Positions 1 to 6,844 of a stretch of DNA of 31,560 nt are shown in pieces (position 1 is the first letter of the stretch; each line of letters starts with the position of its first letter). Source of the DNA: JAHJRN01 sp043805355. Its GTDB lineage: Bacteria; Patescibacteriota; Patescibacteriia; 2-12-FULL-60-25. The position numbers were made by a program, and so were the translations under genes. The stretch is taken from the NCBI GenBank assembly GCA_043805355.1, contig JAZDIB010000065.1:1-31560 (forward strand), written 5' to 3'. Below the pieces are notes generated by a model. It made no database searches, was not told the DNA's origin, and saw nothing but the letters and a program-made list of their open reading frames with translations.

Positions 1-1898
1 CGTTCACGAATAAGGCGAGCCGCGAGATGCTCGACCGCGTGTCGGCGCTCGCCGGCCTCGAGGCGAAGGGCATCTGGGGCGGCACGTTCCACTCCATCGC
101 GAACCGGCTGCTGCGGATGAACGTCGTGACAGCCGGGTTCGGGTACACGCCGAGCTTCACCATCCTCGACGAGGAGGACGCGCGGTCCCTCGTGAAGGCC
201 GTGATGAAGGAGCTGAAGATCGACCCGAAGGCGCGACGCTTCCCCTCGGCCGCGGTCGTGCAGAACATCCTGTCGTACGGACGCAACGTGATGGTGCCGG
301 TCGAGGAGGCGCTTGAGATGAAGCATCCCAACTTCGCGCCGTTCTCGGGCGAGATCGAGGAGATCGGCCGCATCTACGCCACGCGCAAGCGCAACGCGAA
401 CTCGATGGACTTCGACGACCTGCTCGTCAACTTCCTCGCGCTCGTCGAGCACCCGGACATCGGCCCCATGCTCGCGGAGCGCTTCCGGTACGTGCTCGTG
501 GACGAGTACCAGGACACGAACGCCCTGCAGGCCGCCATCGTGCGCGGCATCGGGCGCACGCACCGCAACGTGCTCGTGGTCGGCGACGACGCGCAGTCCA
601 TCTACGCGTTCCGCGGCGCGGACGTGAAGAACATCCTCCGGTTCCCGACCGAGTGGCCGGACGCCAAGGTCTTCAAGCTTCTCACCAACTACCGGTCCGT
701 GCCGGAGATCCTCGATCTCGCCAACGAATCGCTCGCGCACAACGTGGGGCAGTTCGAGAAGGAGCTCGTCGGCGTGAAGCCGCGCGGGAAGAAGCCACTC
801 CTCGTACCAGCGTCATCGGCGCGGCAGGAGGCGACGTACGTGGCCGAGCAGGTCCTGGCCCTGCGCGCCGAAGGGGTCGCGCTCGGGAACATCGCGGTGC
901 TCTTCCGTTCGTCCGCGCATTCGCAGTCGCTCGAAATGGAACTCGTGAAGCGCGACGTGCCGTACGAGTACCGCGGGGGCATGAAGTTCTTCGGCCGTGC
1001 GCACATCAAGGACGTCCTCGCGTACCTCCGCATCGGCGGCAACCCGCAGGACGAGGCCGCGTGGCTGCGCATCCTGAACATTCAGGAGGGCATCGGCGCC
1101 GTGACGGCCGCGTCGCTCGCGCGGCAGGCCATCGTCGCGACGGACCTCTCGACCATCCTCGGCGCCGACGTGGCGCAGGCGCTCCCGGCCCGCGCGCGCG
1201 GCGGATGGTCCGCGCTCACGACGACGCTCCGCGACGCGGTGGCGAACCGCAAGGACCCCGCATCCATGGTGCGGACCATCGTGACGTCGTCCTATCAGGA
1301 TCGCCTGGAACGCGAGTATCCGGATTTCCGCGACCGCCTCGAGGACCTCGAACAGCTCGCGCTCTTCGCCGAGGGCTATCCCGACCTCACCGCGTTCCTC
1401 GCCGACATCTCGCTCTACGACGACGTGCTCGCGGGCCGCGACCGGGGCGCCGGCTACGACGCCGAGCGCATGATCCTCTCCACCATCCATCAGGCGAAAG
1501 GCCTCGAATGGGACACGGTCTTCGTCATCCACCTCGCCGACAACGCGTTCCCGAGCCGCTACGCCATGGACTCGGAGGACCAGATCGAGGAGGAGCGTCG
1601 CCTCTTCTACGTCGCGTCGACCCGCGCCCGCAACCGCCTCGTGCTGACGTATCCCATGACCATGGGCACCGAGACGCTCGTGTTCAACCGGCCGTCCATG
1701 TTCATCGAAGAACTCCCGCCGCGCCTCCTCGACCGCGTCGAGCTGCGCGAGGCCCGGTCCGTCGCCCCGCCTCGCGACAGCGGATTCTCGTTCGACGGAG
1801 GATTCCACGACGACGAGACGATCGTCATCGACCGGACCGGAGAGCGGACCTCGTCAGCACGGCCCGGGAGTGCGACGGTCTGGAAGAAGAAGACATAA
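1..1898 (+). CDS. uvrD: UvrD/PcrA-like SF1 DNA helicase, 5' end cut by the window
   Basis: ATP-dependent 3'-5' DNA helicase of the UvrD/PcrA/Rep family, acting in repair and replication restart. The reading frame is open from base 3 and begins with FTNKASREM, which is helicase motif Ia, so the Walker A region lies upstream of the window. Seen in order: motif II VDEYQDTN (about 496-522), motif III VVGDDAQSIYAFRG (about 580-618), motif IV LLTNYRS (about 676), motif V STIHQAKGLEWD (about 1480-1515) and motif VI EERRLFYVASTRAR (about 1591-1632). The tail after motif VI is short and lacks an obvious Tudor-like end seen in PcrA. GC is high; bases 1021-1080 contain 42 G/C of 60. The exact subfamily (UvrD, PcrA or Rep) cannot be fixed from the visible part. 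Confidence 0.95.
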   Translation, partial: FTNKASREMLDRVSALAGLEAKGIWGGTFHSIANRLLRMNVVTAGFGYTPSFTILDEEDARSLVKAVMKELKIDPKARRFPSAAVVQNILSYGRNVMVPVEEALEMKHPNFAPFSGEIEEIGRIYATRKRNANSMDFDDLLVNFLALVEHPDIGPMLAERFRYVLVDEYQDTNALQAAIVRGIGRTHRNVLVVGDDAQSIYAFRGADVKNILRFPTEWPDAKVFKLLTNYRSVPEILDLANESLAHNVGQFEKELVGVKPRGKKPLLVPASSARQEATYVAEQVLALRAEGVALGNIAVLFRSSAHSQSLEMELVKRDVPYEYRGGMKFFGRAHIKDVLAYLRIGGNPQDEAAWLRILNIQEGIGAVTAASLARQAIVATDLSTILGADVAQALPARARGGWSALTTTLRDAVANRKDPASMVRTIVTSSYQDRLEREYPDFRDRLEDLEQLALFAEGYPDLTAFLADISLYDDVLAGRDRGAGYDAERMILSTIHQAKGLEWDTVFVIHLADNAFPSRYAMDSEDQIEEERRLFYVASTRARNRLVLTYPMTMGTETLVFNRPSMFIEELPPRLLDRVELREARSVAPPRDSGFSFDGGFHDDETIVIDRTGERTSSARPGSATVWKKKT

Positions 1899-1907
1899 AA
1901 CTTCCAT

Positions 1908-1936
1908 CTTCCTTTTTGCCACATCGCAAAAGGAAG
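1908..1936 (+). terminator. Hairpin just downstream of the helicase gene
   Basis: CTTCCTTTTTGC (1908-1919) pairs with GCAAAAGGAAG (1926-1936) with a single bulged T and a six-base loop, 9 bases after the helicase stop. It is followed by CGAAAAAGG rather than a T-tract, so it may be a weak terminator or an RNA-stabilising hairpin. Confidence 0.4.
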
Positions 1937-1948
1937 CGAAAAAGGATG

Positions 1949-2031
1949 TTGGGGGCGGCAGAACTCGCTCAACGTGAAAGCATTCAAGCATAGGCTTTCA
2001 CTATATCGCTCAGACAGGCTGGCGCCCCCAA
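1949..2031. other. Nested inverted-repeat structure (possible structured RNA or MITE-like repeat)
   Basis: The outer arms TTGGGGGCG (1949-1957) and CGCCCCCAA (2023-2031) are perfect complements. Nested inside is a second perfect pair, GTGAAAGC (1974-1981) and GCTTTCAC (1994-2001). The 83-nt element folds into a closed stem with an inner hairpin and has no open frame or recognisable tRNA TpsiC arm. It lies in the gap between two convergent genes. It could be a small RNA, a miniature mobile element or a dispersed repeat; the sequence alone does not decide. Confidence 0.45.
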
Positions 2032-2043
2032 ACCCCGGGGGAT

Positions 2044-2090
2044 ATGACAAATATGTCATCCTGAGGGAAAGCGGAGCGACCGAAGGACCT
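2044..2090. repeat. Palindrome plus dispersed-repeat-like sequence (GTCATCCTGAG type)
   Basis: ATGACA (2044-2049) and TGTCAT (2054-2059) form a small palindrome running into ATGTCATCCTGAGGG, followed by GCGACCGAAGGACC. This resembles the 'GTCATCCTGAG...GAAGGAT' repeats scattered in intergenic regions of many environmental bacterial genomes. Only one copy is in this window, so repeat status rests on recall of the motif. Confidence 0.4.
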
Positions 2091-2121
2091 TCCTGATAGG
2101 AACGGCTGCCGAGAGCATCGA

Positions 2122-2149
2122 ACAAACGAAACATCCGCCGGAGCGGATG
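2122..2149 (-). terminator. Rho-independent terminator of the minus-strand gene at 2159-2692
   Basis: Read on the minus strand, CATCCG (2149-2144) and CGGATG (2137-2132) form a 6-bp stem with a CTCCGG loop, followed by TTTCGTTTG. It lies 10 bases past the stop codon of the minus-strand gene. Confidence 0.6.
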
Positions 2150-2158
2150 GAGAGAGGG

Positions 2159-2692
2159 TCATCCCGCGAGCTTGAGGCGGAATGGAGGGTGGGGGATGTG
2201 GAGCCGTATGGGCCGTTCGAAGGCCCGGACGAACGAGCGGCCGTCCCAGCGTCCTTCGCGGTCGCAGAACGGTGAACGGCAGTCCAACCGGAGGCACGCG
2301 ATGGCACCATACCCGTCGGCGACGGCCGTCGTCCACGCGGGGTCGAACGCGCCTTCGTTCAGGTAGAGCGTCACGTCCTCGCCCGCGAGGATGGCGTAGC
2401 CGCACATGGCGCAGCGGATGACCCCGGCCATCACGGCATCGAGGGCGCACGCCGGACACTCCGGATGTTCGGAGAGGAACGTCTTGGACGGCCAGAATTC
2501 CTCACCGTAGATGTCGAGCGCGTACCGCTCGGCCCCCGGATGCCCGCACGGATAGTCGGTGTCCTTCCAAGATTTCCGGATGATGCGGCAGCGTTCCAGC
2601 GGCGGATATTCCCGGCACCCCCAGTGACCGGCGGCGATAGGGATGAACGCGACGGCGAGGAGCTTCCCGAAGGTCGTCTCGAGTTGTTCCAT
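2159..2692 (-). CDS. Hypothetical cysteine-rich protein with CxxC pairs (177 aa)
   Basis: I do not recognise the family. The start at 2692 was chosen because AGAGGAGG precedes that ATG at normal distance; a longer frame to 2797 would run through the palindrome at 2757-2782 and lacks such a site. The protein has two CxxC pairs about 15 residues apart (HPECPAC and CAMCGYAI, near residues 76-95), typical of a zinc ribbon, plus further Cys residues in CGHPG, CLRLDC and FCD. The N-terminus has a short hydrophobic stretch (LLAVAFIPIAAG), too short to be a convincing membrane span. It is divergent from the MazG-like gene with 132 bp between starts, and has its own terminator. Existence as a gene is well supported by the Shine-Dalgarno, terminator and Cys pattern; function is unknown. 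Confidence 0.7.
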   Translation of the reverse strand: MEQLETTFGKLLAVAFIPIAAGHWGCREYPPLERCRIIRKSWKDTDYPCGHPGAERYALDIYGEEFWPSKTFLSEHPECPACALDAVMAGVIRCAMCGYAILAGEDVTLYLNEGAFDPAWTTAVADGYGAIACLRLDCRSPFCDREGRWDGRSFVRAFERPIRLHIPHPPFRLKLAG

Positions 2693-2756
2693 CGTCCTCC
2701 TCTTTCCAAAGAGCGTTTGATGCATCCATTTGAGCATGATGCGGACAGGGAGGCAA

Positions 2757-2782
2757 GGCACGTCGCTCGCGAGCGACGTGCC
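2757..2782. repeat. Perfect 26-bp palindrome between divergent genes
   Basis: GGCACGTCGCTCG (2757-2769) is followed immediately by its exact reverse complement CGAGCGACGTGCC (2770-2782). It ends 4 bp before a possible -35 box (2787) for the mazG-like/helicase operon and lies about 65 bp upstream of the divergent start. No T-tract follows on either strand, so an operator or dispersed palindromic element is more likely than a terminator. Confidence 0.65.
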
Positions 2783-2786
2783 AAGG

Positions 2787-2816
2787 TTGGCCAGCATCGA
2801 CGTTGTCGGCTACCAT
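2787..2816 (+). promoter_or_regulatory. Possible promoter of the mazG-like/nuclease-helicase operon
   Basis: TTGGCC (2787-2792), an 18-nt spacer and TACCAT (2811-2816). The -10 ends 8 nt before the ATG at 2825 and no Shine-Dalgarno is present, consistent with a leaderless transcript. Both boxes are only partial matches. Confidence 0.4.
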
Positions 2817-2824
2817 GGCGGAAT

Positions 2825-3172
2825 ATGGGGACCGTCGAAGAATTGACGCAAAGGATCGTGGAGTTTCGGGATGCGCGGGATTGGAAGCAATTTCACAATC
2901 CGAAGGACATTTCCCTTTCCCTGGTCCTTGAGGCCACTGAGGTGATGGAGCACTTCCAATGGAAGAACCCCGAAGAGATGCAGAAGCATCTATCCGAACA
3001 TCGAGGCGAAGTCGGTGAAGAGTTGGCCGATGTCCTATATTGGATCCTTTTGATGGGGCATGACTTTGGGATAGATGTCTTAGGCGCGCTCGAGACAAAA
3101 ATCGAAAAGAACGCATCGAAATACCCGGTCGAGAAAGCGAAGGGCGTCCATACGAAATATGACAAGCTCTGA
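2825..3172 (+). CDS. MazG-like nucleotide pyrophosphohydrolase (115 aa)
   Basis: Small all-alpha NTP pyrophosphohydrolase of the MazG/dCTPase (RS21-C6-like) type, which hydrolyses (d)NTPs to (d)NMP and PPi with Mg2+. The metal-binding signature is visible: EATEVME (ExxE; about residues 37-43), followed by EVGEELADVLYW (ExxxD; about residues 62-73). The length fits single-domain members. The start at 2825 is the only in-frame ATG before the conserved region. The TGA stop is 3 nt from the ATG of the nuclease-helicase, so the two are almost certainly co-transcribed. GC falls here relative to the flanking genes, suggesting transfer together with the next gene. The family includes housekeeping enzymes, but the tight pairing suggests a role linked to the helicase, perhaps nucleotide control in defence or repair (inference). 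Confidence 0.88.
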   Translation: MGTVEELTQRIVEFRDARDWKQFHNPKDISLSLVLEATEVMEHFQWKNPEEMQKHLSEHRGEVGEELADVLYWILLMGHDFGIDVLGALETKIEKNASKYPVEKAKGVHTKYDKL

Positions 3173-3175
3173 CGT

Positions 3176-5104
3176 ATGATTGTGTACCAATCGAACAAAG
3201 CTGATTTTTTGGATCAAGTCCGCGCAAATGCCATAGACAGCATCATTTCGGACTTCTACTACAAAGCTACAGGGAGACATGTCGGAAGGGCTGAACAAGA
3301 TTCGTGGCGGAAATCGATGAGATACATGCGCGACGTCTTGAGCGACGTCGCCATACCCGGGAATGCGGGCGTCTCAATCGAATATCAGATTCCGCTGACG
3401 GCAAAGCGAATCGATTTCATCTTGACGGGGCAGAATGAACGGAAGGAGGACCATGCGGTCCTGATTGAGCTGAAGCAATGGTCAGAGGCCGAGTTGACGG
3501 ATAAGGATGGAATCGTGAAGACATCATTTTTCGGTGAAGTGAGCCATCCGTCGTATCAAGTCTGGACATACGCGGCGCTACTGGAAGGATTTTGTGAGAC
3601 GGTCCACAAGGAGCATGTGCAGTTGCGCCCTTGCGCGTATCTGCACAATTATATCGAGGATAATGTAATCAAGAACGTCTTTTATTCCGACTATACGTCG
3701 AAGGCGCCGGTGTTCCTCGAAGGCGACGAGGAGAAGCTCAAGTTGCGAGAGTTCATCAAACGGTTCGTGAAGTTCGGAGATGCCACCGGGGTGATGTATC
3801 GGATCGACAATGGGAGGATCAAGCCGTCGAAGAGTTTGGCCGACAGCCTTGCAAGCATGCTCAAAGGCAACAAGGAGTTCCTCATGATAGATGACCAGAA
3901 GGTCGTCTACGAGACAGCGAAGGCGCTAGCGAAGAAATCCGCAACGGGCGAGAAGAATGTGTTTATCGTCAAAGGAGGCCCGGGTACCGGAAAGTCGGTC
4001 GTTGCCGTGAATCTACTGGTCGAGTTGATTCAAGGGGAGCTTGTCGCCCAGTATGTGACGAAAAACGCCGCGCCTCGAGCGGTATATGAAAGCCTGCTGA
4101 CGGGCACGATGAAAAAGACGCATATCAGCAATTTGTTTTCCGGTTCCGGTTCGTATGTCGGCGTCAAGAAGAATTCGTTTGACGCATTGATTGTCGATGA
4201 GGCCCACCGACTCAACGCCAAATCGGGCATGTATCGGAATCTCGGTGAGAATCAGGTCAAAGAGATTATCCAAGCCGCTAAGTTCTCAGTCTTTTTCTTG
4301 GATGAGGATCAGAGGGTCACATGGCACGACATCGGAGAGATGGAGGAAATCAGACGTCAGGCGAATTCATGCGGCGCGAAAGTCCACGTCATGGATCTCA
4401 CGTCTCAATTCCGGTGCAACGGTTCGAATGGATATCTTGCATGGCTTGACGACGTGTTGCAGATACGTGAGACGGCGAACGTGTTCCTCGAGGGGATTGC
4501 ATACGATTTTCAGATTGTCGATTCGCCAGATACGTTGCGTGATTTGATTGTCGAAAAGAACCAAGAACGGAATCGTGCCAGGCTTGTCTCGGGATATTGC
4601 TGGGATTGGGCCAGCAAGAAGGACAAGACGAAGATGGATATCGAATTTCCAGAACATGATTTTGCGATGAAGTGGAACCTCGCGAGCGAGGGGAACCTCT
4701 GGATTCTTTCGAAGAAGTCCGTCAACGAAGTCGGGTGCATCCATACCTCCCAGGGGCTGGAGTTGGACTACGTCGGCGTCATCGTCGGTCCGGATTTCGT
4801 CGTCCGGGACGGAAAAACCGTCACCGACCCCAAAAAACGCGCGCGGACCGATGCGTCGTTGAAAGGGTACATCCAAGCATCCAAAACACATCCCGTCGAA
4901 GCAAAGAGGAAGGCTGACGCAATCATCAAGAACACCTATCGGACGCTCATGACTCGCGGGATGAAGGGGTGCTACGTGTATTTTACCGATAAAGAGACGG
5001 AAGAACATTTCAAGAGACGACTCGTCGCTACATGTGAGGTCGTCGGAGGTGGAATGTCATCCATCCACAAACCGACAAGAAAACGAGCGAAACGGCCGGA
5101 TTGA
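3176..5104 (+). CDS. PD-(D/E)XK nuclease-SF1 helicase fusion (DUF2075 / Schlafen group 3-like helicase, 642 aa)
   Basis: The C-terminal two thirds is an SF1-type helicase of the DUF2075 family: Walker A GGPGTGKS (residues 267-274), Walker B LIVDEAH (338-344), a motif III-like FFLDEDQR (373-380), QFRCNGS (411-417), a motif V-like HTSQGLELD (523-531) and a motif VI-like TYRTLMTRG (587-595). The N-terminal part carries a PD-(D/E)XK nuclease-like signature: D80 in KRIDFIL, then IELKQW with E98 and K100. It is therefore a predicted nuclease-helicase acting on DNA or RNA. The start follows the mazG-like stop by 3 nt. Codon use and GC differ clearly from the flanks (3241-3300 has 28 G/C of 60). Nuclease assignment is from motif reading; the helicase assignment is firm. 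Context suggests a horizontally acquired, possibly defensive module (inference). Confidence 0.9.
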   Translation: MIVYQSNKADFLDQVRANAIDSIISDFYYKATGRHVGRAEQDSWRKSMRYMRDVLSDVAIPGNAGVSIEYQIPLTAKRIDFILTGQNERKEDHAVLIELKQWSEAELTDKDGIVKTSFFGEVSHPSYQVWTYAALLEGFCETVHKEHVQLRPCAYLHNYIEDNVIKNVFYSDYTSKAPVFLEGDEEKLKLREFIKRFVKFGDATGVMYRIDNGRIKPSKSLADSLASMLKGNKEFLMIDDQKVVYETAKALAKKSATGEKNVFIVKGGPGTGKSVVAVNLLVELIQGELVAQYVTKNAAPRAVYESLLTGTMKKTHISNLFSGSGSYVGVKKNSFDALIVDEAHRLNAKSGMYRNLGENQVKEIIQAAKFSVFFLDEDQRVTWHDIGEMEEIRRQANSCGAKVHVMDLTSQFRCNGSNGYLAWLDDVLQIRETANVFLEGIAYDFQIVDSPDTLRDLIVEKNQERNRARLVSGYCWDWASKKDKTKMDIEFPEHDFAMKWNLASEGNLWILSKKSVNEVGCIHTSQGLELDYVGVIVGPDFVVRDGKTVTDPKKRARTDASLKGYIQASKTHPVEAKRKADAIIKNTYRTLMTRGMKGCYVYFTDKETEEHFKRRLVATCEVVGGGMSSIHKPTRKRAKRPD

Positions 5105-5128
5105 CCGGCGGGCCGTGCGTGATAGCAT
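5101..5128 (+). promoter_or_regulatory. Possible promoter for the membrane protein gene, -35 in a hairpin loop
   Basis: TTGACC (5101-5106), a 16-nt spacer and TAGCAT (5123-5128). The -35 lies in the loop of a perfect 6-bp hairpin, ACGGCC (5092-5097) with GGCCGT (5111-5116), and overlaps the TGA stop of the helicase gene. No T-tract follows the hairpin. The predicted start near 5135 leaves about 30 nt of leader. Confidence 0.45.
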
Positions 5129-5164
5129 GGAGGCAGAGGTGCGGGGGTAAATATTCGAAACAAT

Positions 5165-5695
5165 ATGACCTCTGATACGACTATCACGTTCATCATCAAC
5201 GCGTACGGCGCGATCATCGCCGTTGTCGCATTGTTCTTGGGGTTGCTGGCGATCGTCTGGAAGGGAAAGTCTGAAATCAGCGAATCGATCGAGAAATCAC
5301 TCGGCCCATTCAGGGATGAGATGCGCGTATTCAGTGACCGGATATGCAATCACGATCAAGAGATAGGAGAGCTGCGAGGGAAATATGGGCAGTCGCATAG
5401 CCCGATGAAGCCGAATGAGATGGGGACGAGGTTGTTGGAGGATAGCTCGTTCAACCTACTGTATCCGAAGGTGAAGGATCGGATATTCAAGACGCTGGAT
5501 GGGATGGGGACGCGGACGGAATACGATGCGGAGAAGAACGCGCGGGTCGCGCTGAAGCAGTTCGAGAACGACCCGGTCATGGATGACGTCAAGGAATACG
5601 TCGTGAACCATCCGGAGGAGCCGCTTGAATTGATCTACATGGTCGCATCTTGGGTCATTCGTGAGGATTACTGGAAGGGCAGGAAAACGTCCTGA
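5165..5695 (+). CDS. Hypothetical membrane-anchored protein (176 aa)
   Basis: Not recognised. Residues about 8-32 form one clear transmembrane helix (IINAYGAIIAVVALFLG then LLAIVW), followed by a charged segment with amphipathic character (SEISESIEKSLGPFRDEM, then RICNHDQEIGELRGK) suggestive of a short coiled coil. The rest (about residues 85-176) looks like a soluble alpha-helical domain ending EDYWKGRKTS. No signal cleavage site is evident, so it is probably an N-terminally anchored protein with a cytoplasmic or surface-exposed domain. It starts 60 bp after the helicase stop and lies on the same strand; base composition is intermediate to low, like its two upstream neighbours. No Shine-Dalgarno is obvious. 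It may be the third member of the MazG-helicase island or an independent passenger. Confidence 0.72.
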   Translation: MTSDTTITFIINAYGAIIAVVALFLGLLAIVWKGKSEISESIEKSLGPFRDEMRVFSDRICNHDQEIGELRGKYGQSHSPMKPNEMGTRLLEDSSFNLLYPKVKDRIFKTLDGMGTRTEYDAEKNARVALKQFENDPVMDDVKEYVVNHPEEPLELIYMVASWVIREDYWKGRKTS

Positions 5696-5757
5696 GAAGC
5701 GCGGTCGGGCGTTATCGCTTGAAAATACCGAGATATTGCGCTACGGTCGGTGCCGAT

Positions 5758-6750
5758 ATGCGATCGGCATCCGCTCGGCTTCCGGGGCATCCGGACCATG
5801 CATGCGACCTCGTGGCCGAGGCCATCGTGGACGAGTACGTCCGCCGCGACCCCGCGACGCGGATTCAGGTCGGCGTGGTGGGCGGCCGCGGGGTCATGTT
5901 CGTGTCGGGCGACGTCGCCTCGACCGCGGACTTCGACGTCTCGGCGCTCGTGAAGCGGACGCTCGGCTCGCTCGGCGTCACGGACGACATCGAGCCGTTC
6001 GTCTCCATCGAGCCCGTGGACGCGGCGCTCGTCGCGTCGTTCCGCCAGCATGCGCATGCGCCGCTCACGGCCGTCGGCTACGCGACGTCGGAGACGCCGG
6101 AGGGGATGCCGTCGGTCGTGGTAGATGCACGACGTGTCGCGAAGGCGCTCGACGCGAAGCGGACCGGCGACCCGGAATGGTTCTGGCTCGGACCGGACGC
6201 GGAGGTGACGGCGTTCGGCGACGGCCGCCGCATCGACCGTGTCGTCGTGACGCTCGAGCACGGGGCCGAACCGCTCACGTCCGTCCGCCGCAGGATCGAG
6301 GAGGAGGTCCGGTCCATCGCCGAGGACGCGACCGTCCTCGTGAATCCCACAGGCGCCTGCGAGCGTCGCGGCCTCGCATCGCGCTCCGGCGCAAGCGGCC
6401 GCGCCGTGCCGTATGGCTCCCTCATCCCGCCCGCGCCCTCGACCGTCGGTCGCGATCCGCTCTCCGCGGAGAAGGCCGGCGCCTGGCTCTGCCGCGCGGC
6501 CGCACGTTCGCTCCTCGTCGACGGCATCCGCGCCGTCCAGGTCCGCGCGACGTATCTGCCCGGCGACGTGAAGCCGTCGCATGTCGTGGCCCGCGACGAG
6601 AAGGGGAACGACCTGACGTCCCGCCTCGCGCCCGGCGTCCTCTCGCTCGACCGCGTGATGGCCGAGTGGTGGCGTCCCGGCCTGAACGTCGACGCCCATC
6701 GCTGGGGATTCGCCGGCGAAGCAGGGATGCCGTGGGAGGAAGGTCGGTGA
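5758..6750 (+). CDS. Divergent S-adenosylmethionine synthetase (MetK) homologue, active site degraded
   Basis: The MetK fold is readable along the whole length: GHPDH (residues 10-14; GHPDK in MetK), GVMFVSGDVAST (45-56; GMVLVGGEITT), VGYATSETPEGMP (106-118; FGYATNET), LGPDAEVT (144-151; LRPDAKSQVT), VNPTG (195-199) and a final PWEE (325-328; PWEK). Key substrate and metal ligands are missing: the GDQG loop reads APLT, the lysine after LRPDA is gone, the glycine-rich GGGAFSGKDPSKVD loop reads STVGRDPLSAEKA. At 330 aa it is about 50 residues shorter than usual. ATG 5758 was chosen because it places GHPD near the family's normal distance from the N-terminus; a TTG at 5719 is possible. SAM synthesis activity is doubtful; it may bind a nucleotide or be a pseudoenzyme. 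It lies 94 bp upstream of an RNase III homologue with its own promoter. Confidence 0.8.
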   Translation: MRSASARLPGHPDHACDLVAEAIVDEYVRRDPATRIQVGVVGGRGVMFVSGDVASTADFDVSALVKRTLGSLGVTDDIEPFVSIEPVDAALVASFRQHAHAPLTAVGYATSETPEGMPSVVVDARRVAKALDAKRTGDPEWFWLGPDAEVTAFGDGRRIDRVVVTLEHGAEPLTSVRRRIEEEVRSIAEDATVLVNPTGACERRGLASRSGASGRAVPYGSLIPPAPSTVGRDPLSAEKAGAWLCRAAARSLLVDGIRAVQVRATYLPGDVKPSHVVARDEKGNDLTSRLAPGVLSLDRVMAEWWRPGLNVDAHRWGFAGEAGMPWEEGR

Positions 6751-6768
6751 GGACGAGCATTTCGGCGG

Positions 6769-6798
6769 ACGGCGGCATTGACGTGACCGCCGTTTCTT
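6769..6798 (+). terminator. Terminator of the MetK-like gene, overlapping the next promoter
   Basis: ACGGCGG (6769-6775) pairs perfectly with CCGCCGT (6787-6793), 11-nt loop, followed by TTCTT. The loop contains the -35 hexamer of the RNase III promoter. Confidence 0.65.
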
Positions 6799-6806
6799 GG
6801 TATCAG
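6778..6806 (+). promoter_or_regulatory. Promoter of the RNase III-like gene
   Basis: TTGACG (6778-6783), 17-nt spacer, TATCAG (6801-6806). The expected transcript starts near 6813 and leaves about 32 nt of leader holding AAGGAG (6831-6836) 8 nt before the GTG at 6845. The same -35 and spacing recur at 15074, 16291 and 17558. Confidence 0.65.
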
Positions 6807-6844
6807 TCCGGCAGGTCTTTTCCCTATTGAAAGGAGAACCGTCG

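Noticed and set aside
653..1993. Second plus-strand open frame inside the helicase gene
   Set aside because: Arg/Pro-rich translation without motifs; the overlapping frame carries all UvrD motifs.
1949..2031. Possible tRNA, because of a 7-bp acceptor-like outer stem
   Set aside because: No TpsiC arm (GTTCRA), no anticodon arm with a 7-nt loop at the right place, and no D-arm on either strand.
5719..5757. Upstream TTG start for the MetK-like gene
   Set aside because: The added 13 residues do not resemble the family N-terminus, TTGAAA there looks more like a -35 box, and ATG 5758 places GHPD at the expected distance.
6797..6844. Upstream TTG start for the RNase III-like gene
   Set aside because: It lies within the promoter region, while GTG 6845 has AAGGAG 8 nt upstream.
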